Positions 31,715 through 42,143 of a DNA stretch of 64,000 nt are shown one piece after another. The DNA is from Pictodentalium vernedei (lineage: Eukaryota; Mollusca; Scaphopoda; Dentaliida; Dentaliidae), in contig CM062294.1 in assembly GCA_031216915.1 (NCBI GenBank), positions 28,396,985 to 28,460,984 of the forward strand, written 5' to 3'. Made by a program: the position numbers and the translations under genes. Under the pieces are notes generated by a model. The model saw nothing but the letters and a program-made list of their open reading frames with translations, was not told the DNA's origin and ran no database searches. Every line of letters starts with the position of its first letter. The stretch's first letter is position 1.

Positions 31715-31800
31715 CATAACGGGAGTTCGAACCCACGCCGAGAGAGTTTCCTTCGAAATCGAAGGAAACTCTCTCGGCGTGGGTTCGAACTCCCGCTATG
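31715..31800. repeat. perfect hairpin made of a tRNA-like 3' half
   Basis: The left arm GGGAGTTCGAACCCACGCCG, then AGAGAGTTTCCTTCGA, is repeated in inverse immediately to its right. Each arm carries a B-box-like GGTTCGAAC and a variable-arm-like GAAGGAAACTCTCTC, the same sequence as the tRNA-like unit at 22918-23023. The arms are about 40 nt with almost no loop. Confidence 0.85.
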
Positions 31801-32808
31801 CCCTTAGAAATATCTCAGTTGATCAGAAAAGCGAACCGTTAGGTCTCGCTTGTTGGACAACTGAAACACCCCAGCCGATTAAAGCTAAAATAGGGGATGG
31901 ACTATTTATAGACTAGACTGGTTCCAGGCCATAATAGCGTCAGATTCGTATAAGATGTTGACTGGTGATTTATGAGCTTGATAAATATATGTGGTGGTTA
32001 ATGATTGCTTTGATACACCCAGTTAATGTGGCTTGTCAAATAGATTAACAAAATTCTGTCTTAAGCCAAGGATGGGCCTATCGTTCAGTACCACACCACA
32101 CCTGTACCCGTCACTGGGTATACGTTTACGAATTATGTATAACATTGTCTTTAACAAATAGCCCTTTAACATGAATGTAAGTTAACATTATTAAAGATTA
32201 TGTGCTGTCGATTGTGTCATTTGCTTGTTCACGGTCAAACCTTTCTCATGCGGGAGAAATCATACACTCCATATCAAGAGATTAAAAACGTTTACATTTT
32301 ATCATCAAAGATTTTTTTCTTTTTTCTTTGTAAACATTATAAGTTATTGTGATTATTTTACGGTAACGTGGCCTGAGGTTTACGGCTCAGAGCTTATGTT
32401 CAACAACGAGGCTTCTCTGAGCCGAAAACTTCAGAACATATTACTGTCAATTCATCACAATAACGTATATGCTCCAATAAGGCAGTACCCATAGCTCAAA
32501 CTCCACATCGTGAAATAAATAAAGCAACTTGAATTGGCAGGGCAACTTTAACAATAACAAATTTGTAAATAAACCTCTCGTGTACCCACGACCTAACGGA
32601 ACAACGTAAAATCAATAACTTAGATAGAGGTCGAGGTTCCTCGATCTCAAGTCAAATTATGAACTTATAAGTGGGTTATGAATTCATAGAATGATGACAG
32701 GCCTCGAAAAAAAATACGATTGTGCAGACAGTACACTCCCTTTCAAATATTTCACGTTCTGACGTCAAGCGGTAACATACGCCACTGGAGCACTGAACAG
32801 AAAACAAC
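31801..32808. other. unassigned sequence
   Basis: About 1 kb, AT-rich. No ORF with a domain and no known repeat of this window. Confidence 0.4.
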
Positions 32809-32816
32809 TAAGCGAG

Positions 32817-33341
32817 TAGGACTGTCACGATTAATGGATTAATCGATTGTTGATCGATCACGGCGAAATCGATTAGTATTTTTCATTGTCGAATAATCGG
32901 TAAATGCATCCCGCTTTAGACGTTTAATAATTAAAAAAAAAATTGCTGAAAAAACTATTGTTTCTAAAGGTAAAGAGTTAAGAACATCGATGTTAAACCC
33001 CAAGAAGCCGTTGGAAGCATTTGTCTTTCGGGTACATTCATCGAAGCTTTGATGTTCTGAACTTTTGAACCGTCAGTGTAATAATCAAGACCGGTCGGTG
33101 ACCGGTCTTGATTATTACACTGACGGTTCAAAAGTTCAGAACATCAAAGTTTTGAATGTACCTAAAAGAGGATCGTCTTCGTTGTGTACCGGAGGTAGGT
33201 CTGTTGACTTGAACTTCATTTTTATCGACTTCAGAGAAAGGGAGAGGGGAGGGGGGGTCATCTAGGTATGACTAATCGATTATTATCGATTATTTGCGAC
33301 GATTAATCGATTCCTAAATTTAAAAAATCGTGACAGCCCTA
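32817..33341 (-). mobile_element. hAT-like non-autonomous element, 525 bp, 8-bp target duplication
   Basis: Inverted copy of 28973-29526. Ends are TAGGACTGTCACGATTAATG and, reversed, TAGGGCTGTCACGATTTTTT. Flanks TAAGCGAG (32809-32816) and TGAGCGAG (33342-33349) match at 7 of 8. The internal hairpin at about 33028-33165 has the same CCGTCAGTGTAATAATCAAG arms but lacks the short centre of the other copy. Confidence 0.87.
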
Positions 33342-33349
33342 TGAGCGAG

Positions 33350-33929
33350 CTCTCGTCCACAAAGAGGGCAAGGATTTTGGACTTATTGGAACATACAAAC
33401 ATGTTTTGGGGTATGCGGTTGAGTATCCACTTCTGTAACACATTCCAGGGGATTTAAAAATAAAAAATAGAAACATATGAGATAAAAAAACAGAGGTTTG
33501 AACTCAACTTCTTCACCAAGGCATTTATCACAAAGAATTTTAACAGTATGAATTTTCACAGCAGACAACTGTTTTTCGGCGCACCTCGTGCTCTCGGAAT
33601 CTTTTTTTTCCCTTCCATCTTTATTGAAGAAAAGCAGGCCTAGATTTTATATGTGATGATATTTAAATGAAAAATTAAACAACGCTGTCACGTGTCGTTC
33701 TTCATAATGAATTGGCGGAGACAGGACACAGGTTTTAGGAGATGTGGCTTCAGTGAGGATACCTTTTCCTGTCTCAAATATCATTTGGTCATCTTCAGTC
33801 TCGTAGAATATGTCTCTTGGGCCTTTAAATTGGTTAATTTGGAAACATTGGACTGGGTGAATTTACGTACATGGGACCCACTAATACAACGGTAAATAAA
33901 ATAAATTTCTATAGACTTTTTGAGCCAAC
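33350..33929. other. unassigned sequence
   Basis: No recognisable feature. Confidence 0.4.
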
Positions 33930-34140
33930 GTCAACCCCAATGTCACTGTTTTTAATCAACTGACAGAGTGTTGAATTATCTTTGGTCGTCAAAATTTGCT
34001 CACTTGCCCTTGACTTGTTACAATTTATGGGAGCGTGCCTCTAGGCACTCTCCCATAATTTGTGACAAGCCAAATCCACACAGACTTTCATTCAAAAGAT
34101 AATACGAAGCACATCCACAGAATATGAAACTTTGAAAGGC
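33930..34140 (-). mobile_element. hairpin MITE (TTTATGGGAGAGTGCC family)
   Basis: The hairpin TTACAATTTATGGGAGCGTG / CACTCTCCCATAATTTGT is at 34019-34065. Flanks (AGAGTGTTGAATTATCTTTGG on one side; GAAGCACATCCAC on the other) match 62270-62450 in reverse. Confidence 0.65.
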
Positions 34141-34152
34141 CAAATATGGGCT

Positions 34153-35205
34153 TTAATCATTCTCCTGTTCAATGAACACCAAAATAAAATATCTGTCTTT
34201 ACCACAGTTCAATTGATCTATCTTCCACAAGTACATTACGATGTAGTCACGACCTACCCGCTCAGCCTTCATTGACCAAATATATAAATGATCAGATGAA
34301 ACTTGGGTCTTCAAAATACACGTAACGCAAGTCAAAGTATAATAATAAATCTCTTGCATTCTGAGTAAAATATTAAACAAAGAAAAAAAATAGAATGAGA
34401 ACAATCGACAGTCGGAAATGGTTGATGATAAATTTGTTTGAAACTTAGAAGGGATGATTTTAGATGAGCGAGAAAATATAATTCTAGAATATTTTGGATA
34501 ACCCTTGGAGGCGCTTAACGCAGAGTTATCCAATTTGGGCATCCCTGTCTCGGTGTAAGTCCAAAAATCATTTTGTTTGGATCTCAAATCACTTGAGATA
34601 AATTCACCTTTTCGTGAACATTCACCAAATTGGGCCTAAATGTCCTTGATACAAAGTTGGCAGATTCCAATGTGTTATTTGTTATCTTATATGGACTGAA
34701 CATCAACTTTTATGAGAATTATGTCGTAATTTCCATCGACAATTGACAATACATACTTATGGCTCTCAGATGTGTGTCACGAATTACCTTGTTTTTCGTT
34801 AAATATTTCCTCCGTATGACTTCATATTTTGTGAAACAGGCATCTTTTGGCATCATGAGTCTGGAGGAAAAATCTAACGTCCTATTTCTACTCGTAAGAA
34901 TAACAACCGTTTGTTTCCACGATTCCAAAACAAAATCTAATTCTTGTCTCGAAGACATTGGTAACATGAGAATAGATCCCTTCTAATCTCAAATTTTGTA
35001 CCTAGTCGAATGACGAAAATTGCGAATCAGTTACATCAAAGACAGAACGATAACTCTGTCCAGCAGGATCGGTGCATTTATTCAGTCGTTCGCTATTCTC
35101 TTTGAGACGGGAGTAAGAAAGGAAAAAAAAACAACATTTTATACTGTTCACTCCAGAAGACAAATCGTCGCATGAGTACCATAAGGTTCTATCTTCCAGT
35201 GGAAG
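34153..35205 (-). other. region with coding-like minus-strand fragments, unidentified
   Basis: Minus-strand frames at 35205-35002 (LWYSCDDLSSGVNSI and NKCTDPAGQSYRSVFDVTD), 34967-34719 and 34587-34153 (GRDYIVMYLWKIDQLNCGKD) look more protein-like than chance. A polypyrimidine tract ending in TACTCAG lies just before 34355 on the minus strand and would suit a 3' splice site. I do not recognise the family. It may be a host gene remnant or unrelated frames. Confidence 0.25.
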
Positions 35206-35790
35206 ATATAGAGGATATGGAATGAGTGTTTTTCTCATATAATATTTATGAAACGAGTCTAAGAATTTTCCGTTTTGGCAATGCTCTGGCGAGCCCAAAC
35301 GGAAAATTCGGACGAGTTTCATAAATATTATATGAGAAAAACACTCATTTCATATTCTATTTATCACATGACACACACACGCACAAATTAGCCACTCAGT
35401 ATGACTTTTTAATCCATCACCTCACTTGAGTTGCAAACGGCAATTGGAAAAAAAACATCCTCGTATAACTAAAAATTTTCATTTTTTGTTTCCAAAACAT
35501 AGGTTATGACCCTCATTGGAACGCGCTCGTCGAGCACATTCCAATGAGGAGTCATAACCTATGTTTTGGAAGCAAAAAGTGAAAATATAAAAAAAATGAA
35601 TGGCGTTTTTTTGCAGGTAAAAGATTGATACACTATAAGCCACCCTAAATAGGACAGATAACGTAAATTCTCCCTACTGAAATTATGCAAATGTGACCCA
35701 GATGTATTTTGTTTAGCCAATCAAATTATCCATTTTTGAAATTGACCAATAAAAGCTTCCAACTCTAATTATGACAAAGAACCTTATGAA
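35205..35790 (-). repeat. dispersed repeat R, copy 2, carrying two hairpins
   Basis: This is the reverse complement of 58985-59635: a hairpin at 35226-35344 (GTGTTTTTCTCATATAATAT arms and TTTTCCGTTT near the centre), then a hairpin MITE at 35409-35628, then CCAATCAAATTATCC. Both inner elements occupy the same positions in the 58985-59990 copy, so the repeat multiplied after they were inserted. Confidence 0.8.
35409..35628. mobile_element. piggyBac-like hairpin MITE inside repeat R
   Basis: Palindrome CATAGGTTATGACCCTCATTGG / CCAATGAGGAGTCATAACCTATG (arm ends only). TTAA at 35409-35412. The right terminus is decayed (AAAAGATTGA). Orthologous to 59213-59443. Confidence 0.75.
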
Positions 35791-36971
35791 TCTCACACGA
35801 CGAAATGCAAAGTGCAGTGCCACTGTGATAAATGAGCGGTTCGGTTCAACTGTCGCGAATTTCCGAGATGTTTCACATTTGCAGACATTAAAACTTGTTG
35901 CTGAATTATGTAATGTCGCGATTCTAAAAATCAAACTCCAATAAGAATGTTCTTTAGACAAGGGTTCGTTGGAACTGGAATAAGGAAGGCGATATTGTTT
36001 GATGAATTTTAGTGGGTTTCGTTTGGTTCAATGTTGATTAGTGACGTTAAAAGATTAGTAACAGATAATGTCGCCAGCTAACTATGAACATATCTTTTCG
36101 GAATACATTGATAGATTCTTACAGAACATTCTCATGTCATTCGGGTATATGGTCTTTCAAAAAATTGTTATTCACTCAGTGGAAGGGAAGCTTCCCAGAT
36201 TCTCCAACCGTAGGTTTACATAGCACCGTAACAGCGAAGAAATTCTATAGTGCTGTGGGTAGAAAAACGGAAAGACAGTTTCGTGCGGATCGCGACTGTG
36301 ACAGTCTAGCTTTTCTATCGGCTCATGTGGCCATACTACGGTTACTACAAGAAATATTTTTTTTAAAGAGTGAATAAATTTATTTATTATATGCAAGCCT
36401 GTTCATTATCGCAAATTATCTGAAAGATATTTCTCGATATCCATATTGATGGATAACGAGTAATATCCATCAGTAGCTTCCTAGATGACGTCACGCTTCG
36501 GCGCCTGACGTCGCCTTGAACGTCGCATTGAAAGGACGATCAGCAGCTCTTTGTTATTGTCATGAAACTGTTTGCATTGGAATTGGGTTGAATATTGGGA
36601 AGTGTAAAATGTCACGTAGCATATAATAAAAAGGAAATCTACGCTATTTCAGTGAATATCGGAAATTATCTCAACCTTCAGGTCCACACGAAGCCATCTT
36701 TCTTAATCAACTTACCCAACTTGATTAATCAACTTACGTACAGAATAAGGACCCTTCTCATAATCTTGGGATTACCCTGTTTTGAGTGTGATTCAACAGC
36801 GTGGAGATACTCTGTTTATCATATAATCACCATCTGATAGCTCATTACGGAAAGTATCAGTTCACAACACGTTTAATATAGAAATGGCGTCAGAAGCCAG
36901 CGTCGACGGTGCAACGTTGTGAGTGAGTTGGTTTCCTTAATAAAATTGATTTAATCTTCTCTTACATTTCA
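35791..36971. other. unassigned sequence
   Basis: No gene recognised. The frame at 36084-36377 has no identifiable domain. Confidence 0.35.
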
Positions 36972-37519
36972 TTGACTCTTTATATAATGGAAAAGCAGAC
37001 AAAATTAAAAAAAAGCAAGAAATTTTGGAGTAACTAAACATTTTTCTTTTTGCCTCAGAAACATAGCTTACAGTTAAAACTAGAAGTCCTGTCACGAACA
37101 GTGCGCTTATCTAGGCTTAATTGTGCGTAGGAATTGCGTGCAATTGCCATATCGAATGGCATCCAAAGCACGACAGGTTCTCCTGGCAAACGCAGGCAAT
37201 GTTTCTGCCAATGGACCTCCGGGTTACCCGGAGGTCAACTGGCTGAAACATTGCTTGTGCACAGGCCATATGTACATAATTTGATGGCCTTACTATGGTC
37301 ATAACGCGTATATTAACGCACAGATGGACGTGCTATTTGTGCGAATGTCATGACATGACTTCTTGTTTTAACTGTATGCCCCTCATTGGAACGCCCTCGA
37401 GGAGCCCGTTCCAGTGAGGTACATTAGGTTATGGTTTCATGGCAATTGTTGAAAAAATAATAAAATTTGTTTGGCGATTTTTGTGAATAGCTTAATCGTT
37501 ACGTTAGGTAAAATGTTAA
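36972..37519. mobile_element. piggyBac-like hairpin MITE interrupted by a Tc1/mariner-like MITE
   Basis: The left part ends AAACATAGCTTA. The right part resumes TATGCCCCTCATTGGAACG after 37374. Together they restore the CATAGGTTATGACCCCTC arm of this family. The right end is CGTTACGTTAGGTAAAATGTTAA (37516-37519 is the TTAA). The left end is TTGACTCTTTATATAATGG. Confidence 0.8.
37071..37374 (-). mobile_element. Tc1/mariner-like MITE, nested, TA target duplication
   Basis: TA-CAGTTAAAACTAGAAGTCC on the left and, reversed, TA-CAGTTAAAACAAGAAGTC on the right. 304 bp. It carries the CAATGGACCTCCGGG hairpin. It sits at a TA inside the arm of the surrounding MITE. Confidence 0.88.
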
Positions 37520-37581
37520 ACTACACATTATGTAACAAAAAAATCTCAAATTCGTGACGATTTGACATGACATTTCTCCTT

Positions 37582-37644
37582 CACTAAAATCGATCTGAGC
37601 CTCGGCAAACCTCGGCAAACCTCGGCTCAGGTCGATTTTTAGTG
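37582..37644. repeat. 63-bp hairpin with repeated loop
   Basis: CACTAAAATCGATCTGAGCC pairs with GGCTCAGGTCGATTTTTAGTG. The loop contains CCTCGGCAAA twice. Confidence 0.6.
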
Positions 37645-38340
37645 AACTCGATATAGAAATGTTATATAAAATCAGGATTGGTTGGACATCCCCTATTACT
37701 AAACTTTACCGGTGAGTTTTTTATCCACCTTTTTATCATCTTGACACGTTGTTGTTTGTCTGAAGACCTTTTATCCTGTAAAGATTTTTGATGTTGAACT
37801 TTGATCCGTACCGCCGTTAAAACACCCCATTAGACAGCAATGAAATGTTTCGTGCCATCGCCGATGAGCGAACAAAATCTATGGTTTGTAAGAAGAATGA
37901 AAGTCATTCCATATATCACGCTAATACGGAGTAATCGCGAAGCTACAGACAACAAGTTCTACTTCCGCGTACGGAAATAGCTGTTTCTTCGCTTTTCCGA
38001 AGAAAACAGAGGGAAAAAACCCTGCGAAAGTGAGAACGCCAGTTGCCCAAGGACAATGCTGAAATTGCTAATTTCATCAACAAATTAAAAATAATTTAAT
38101 TTCCGGCACAAAACACGCGTGGAGTCGTAATCCGATCTTACAGTGCTGCAACACAACGAATGTGGGTGTTTAATCTTAAGATAGTTTTGTTAGACTGCAT
38201 ATAATCTTTCGCTCAAAGTGAAATCTAGGGGGGGGGGGGGGGTGATACACTGAATAACAAATAGATAGATCAGGTGTTGTTTGTGTTAATCAGAATTAGT
38301 TCCACGACCCAAAAGTGTTGTGGGAAAAAGATCTTACAAA
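37645..38340. other. unassigned sequence with a G-tract at 38228-38242
   Basis: No recognisable gene or repeat. Confidence 0.4.
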
Positions 38341-38745
38341 TATTAAATAATGCGCTCAACTGAGCTCTCTATATATTGTGTACGGGGGTGGGGTGGGGGT
38401 GGGAGGTTGGGGGTTGGGGGGTGGGGTTGGTACCATACAAAATAGCGGTGGGTTTTAAACCCTTTGAGACCTTAATTATCCTGACGTTCAAACGTCACTG
38501 GGAATTCAGTTTCTTCAATGTTTTTTTCAAAATGCGACGATATTAAATAATGTGCTTAGCTGCGCTCTCTATATATTGTGTACGGGGGTGAGGTGGGGAG
38601 GGGGTGGGAGGTTGGGGTTGGGGGGTGGGGTTGGTACCATACAAAATAGCGGTGGGTTTTAAACCCTTTGAGACCTTAATTATCCTGACGTTCAAACGTC
38701 ACTGGGAATTCAGTGTCTTCAATGTTTTTTTATAAAATGCGACGT
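38341..38745 (+). repeat. 200-bp tandem duplication with G-quadruplex-prone core
   Basis: Two copies begin TATTAAATAATG at 38341 and 38541 and differ at only a few sites. Each has a 40-45 base stretch of G-runs (GGGGTGGGGTGGGGGTGGG type) and ends CGTCACTGGGAATTCAGT. Confidence 0.92.
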
Positions 38746-38854
38746 TAAACGTCGGAAAGAAAAAATAACAAGATATTTTTCACATTAGTGATTATCTGGT
38801 TGAGGGCTAGATTATTTTTGGTGGTCTGATTTTGTTATTCAAAACTTGTTTTAT

Positions 38855-38915
38855 TACAAATTATTGGAGAGTTGCCCAGGGGCACTCTCCAATAATTTGT
38901 AATAAAACAAATTTA
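38855..38915. repeat. 61-bp hairpin (relative of the TTTATGGGAGAGTGCC family)
   Basis: TTACAAATTATTGGAGAGTTG(C) and GGCACTCTCCAATAATTTGTAA form the arms. Flanks differ from the other two members, though GGTTGAGGGCTAG at 38802 recurs at 62222. Confidence 0.6.
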
Positions 38916-39069
38916 AATAAACAAAATATTATTTGTGTTTGACTGAATATGAAATATAAGCAAGGAAAGTTTTGTCATTTACTCTGGTATTCTCATGTTT
39001 TGAAAGCCCTGAAAGTGTCTTCTCAACCATTTTAGAAGTTTTGACAGCAGGAGTAGTAGTGCTCGCACG

Positions 39070-40990
39070 TTTCAGGGGCAGGTTGGGGGATCTCATCGGG
39101 GGATCTCATGTGACGTCATAGTCACGTGACGTAGTGGCGCCATGTTTGGGTGTCATGGTAACCCGCGTGAGCGGCCATGTTGTGACATCATCTCCATAGT
39201 GATACGTGGTGGTAGTACGCATGCGCAGCGCGTGTTGTTAGGGTGATACGTGTTTCCGTCGTCCATTTTTTATACTGGAAGCCGCCATCTTGGTTTCTAT
39301 GGTAGCACGTGATTGCTATGTTACCAATGGCTTCTGACAAGATGGGGTATGTTCGGTGGGTATGTTCGATTGAATCGGAGTAAATCTGATTACCACAAAC
39401 AACCCTACAATCCCCCAAATCACCAAAATCCACCCAAAATCACCGAAATTGACTTTATTTCCCCAATTGATCGGCTTAGCACGTAGTGCTATAGTACTAA
39501 GGGGTGCAAGGGGTGCATTCGACTGAAGTGGAGTAATGTTCTGGCTTAGAATTCTCCCAGAATCCCTTTTTGGATCTCTATCCCATGACGTTTTTCCCCT
39601 ATTAAGAATAGCACGTAGTGCTATAGGACAAATTTACCCAGAATTTTCTGCTTCTATCTATATATGCAATAGTTATCGTTAATCTGGCCATGTTCCTTTA
39701 TTCTAGAGTATACTCCAGTAGCGTAGAAGAGCCTATTATTTGGAACAGCTTTACTTATTATTACTATATTTAGCAATTTCCGGTCTATTCTTGTTAGTTC
39801 TGACCCTATTCTGAGTACTCTTGTTGTTTCATTTATATAACTAACCAATCAGATTGCTTGATTTTCCATAACCTGTATACAGAGTTATCTCCCTAGTGTA
39901 TAATAAAAGCCTATATCCAATGGCACCCCAATTTAGGCACCCCTTTTTTGAAAAACATACATATGTATGACCTTCGGCACCCCTTTTTTGTCATATGTGC
40001 TTATGTGAAAAAGCACAATGTGACACAATGTGCCCTAGCACTTAGGCACATGATTTATGTGCCGATATGTGCTTATGTGAAAAGGCACAATGTGACACAA
40101 TGTGCCCTAGCACATAGGCACATACGGGTATTTGAGGATACCTATTGCCTGGTATTGTATTATTCGAGGATACCTACTAGAGAATCCCTTTTTTGTCATA
40201 TGTGCTTATGTGAAAAGGCACAATGTGACACAATATGCCCTATCACATAGGCACATACGGGTATTTGAGGATACCTATAGCCTAGTATTGTATTATTTGA
40301 GGATACCTATCTAGGATACCTTCTGGAGAATCCCTTTTTGTCATATGTGCTTATGTGAAAAAGCACAATGTGACACAATGTGACCTAGCACATAAGCACA
40401 TGCTTTATGTGTCGATATGTGCTTATGTGAAAAGGCACAATGTGACACAATGTGCCCCATCACATAGGCACATACGACCAAAATGGGATTCCATAGCCAC
40501 AGGAGTTTTCGCAAAAGGGATTCCACAAATGGGATTCCATTTTCATCTTGTCGCCAAAGCTCCAAGCCCACTACAGGTCTATGGTCTATCTGTCCTATCA
40601 TTAGCTTCTACAGCAGTCTTGTTCCATTGTGGCCTTGTACCAGTACTATTGACTAAACTACCATCCATTACTTCCTAGCTATACCTTCGCTCAAACCTTC
40701 AAAATGTTCAATCAGTGTATACATATAACACATTCCGTAATTGAGATTCCTAGCCGATTCCGTAAAATATGGATTCCGTGTTTTTACATAAATTATCGAA
40801 AAATTCTACCCTCCATTGTGAACTATAGAACGCTCAATCCTATACGATGTACCCCAATAACTACTTTAACTCCTAGATGGTTGTATGTTGAGAGAATGAT
40901 TCAGTTTTGCCTGGGGTCTTTTACTAACGAAAGTGATGTTTTTTCACAATACCACTTCTTTCTTAGGTCAAAAAAGATGGATGACCGACG
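39070..40990 (-). mobile_element. inverted-end element, second large copy
   Basis: The cassette (39100-39340: CATGTGACGTCATAGTCACG, ATGCGCAGCGCGTG, CCATCTTGGTTTCTATGG) is followed by TTCTATCTATATATGCAATAG (39650), the 39700-39900 block matching 17040-16850 in reverse, an internal repeat array, and 40560-40680, the reverse of 15840-15960. The terminal TATGTCATG of the other copies is altered here. Confidence 0.7.
39985..40480. repeat. internal array of GTGCTTATGTGAAAA units
   Basis: Five units of about 50-65 bases: TGTGCTTATGTGAAAAGGCA, CAATGTGACACAATGTGCCC, TAGCACATAGGCACAT. Units are partly self-complementary. They alternate with GAGGATACCTAT/GGTATTGTATTATT blocks also found at 16050-16560. 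Confidence 0.82.
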
Positions 40991-41115
40991 GAAAGGGGGG
41001 CTCATACGTGACCAGGCTTAAAAAGTAATCGGAACACCACTGTGGTGATCTGAATACTTTTGAATGGGGGAAATGGGTCTATCTTTATATTATTGAGGCG
41101 GCCCTAAAAAGGGCC

Positions 41116-41285
41116 TTGGGCAGCGATCTATGATCGCTGCCCAAATTTGCTTCCCCTTGGGAAACGCATCGGATTTTCTATAATTCTTTCCCTGTATTCG
41201 CTATAGGACTGGGTCCTATAGACCCAGTCCCGCCACCCCCCCTCTTATTTCTTTCATTAGTGAATGGTGGTTCATGCGAACCACC
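41116..41285. repeat. three consecutive short perfect hairpins
   Basis: 41116-41144 has TTGGGCAGCGATC / GATCGCTGCCCAA with a 3-nt loop. 41206-41230 has GGACTGGGTC / GACCCAGTCC with a 5-nt loop. 41266-41285 has GGTGGTTC / GAACCACC with a 4-nt loop. Stems are perfect and unrelated to each other in sequence. Confidence 0.75.
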
Positions 41286-41997
41286 AGTTTATGAATTTTG
41301 TCTCTTAGCTCAACTGGGAGAAAATCCATTGCGAGAAAGGGAGCCCGACGAACGATTCCAGCGTTATTTTATAAACTCCTGACGGACGTCTAAGAAAGCC
41401 TTTGTTTACTTGCGAGTATCGAAGCAGAATTTTCTTTCGGTTCCAGACATTCGTGTTTCATCGTGGACACTAAATGTATTGGCGTTTCATTATTTGGTAA
41501 TGCTTTGTAATAAGTAATATACCAAAATAATCCTTAGACATCGCTTGCTTCATAAATATTACTAGGGTGTTACTAACCATATTTCTATGTTAGTTACACG
41601 AAATTGTTTTGAACGTAAAATCCATTGGAAATACTAATTGTCACTTCAACAGCTTTCGGGAATTTCTCGTGGACAACCTGTTATACTTTCTTGTAATGAT
41701 ATGGACGCGCAGTCATAGTAAAAGATTTTAATATACAATAATCACAAACAAAGCCAAAAATTATTGTATACGTGAAACATTTGCAACAGAGGGGAAAACA
41801 AACAAAACTCTCCAATGTTATAGTTCGTGTCAGACGCTGGCTAGGTTGGGTAGACTAAAAAATTGAGAATGTGTGGCGGAACTCAGTGTCCGGAATCTAT
41901 CATAATAAACACAAATTCTCAGTTATACAACAAACTACATCATTATGTTGTATTATACACGTTAATACTAATATAGAAAGTTTCTTTAATACCCTCG
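41286..41997. other. unassigned sequence
   Basis: No feature recognised. The last bases before the gap (41998-42043) are an inverted copy of 40747-40793 (TAGCCGATTCCGTAAAATAT). Confidence 0.4.
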
Positions 41998-42043
41998 AGT
42001 GTTGATGAAAAAACACGGAATCCATATTTTACGGAATCGGCTA

Positions 42044-42143
42044 NNNNNNNNNNNNNNNNNNNNNNNNNNNNNNNNNNNNNNNNNNNNNNNNNNNNNNNNN
42101 NNNNNNNNNNNNNNNNNNNNNNNNNNNNNNNNNNNNNNNNNNN
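42044..42143. other. assembly gap (100 N)
   Basis: Exactly 100 N, the usual convention for a gap of unknown size. It lies at the left edge of a tandem array, so further units may be missing. Confidence 0.98.

Noticed and set aside
39985-40480. Regularly spaced repeats that could suggest a CRISPR array
   Set aside because: The genome is animal, and the intervening sequences are themselves repeated with uneven spacing. They are internal repeats of a transposon. The same applies to 16000-16740.
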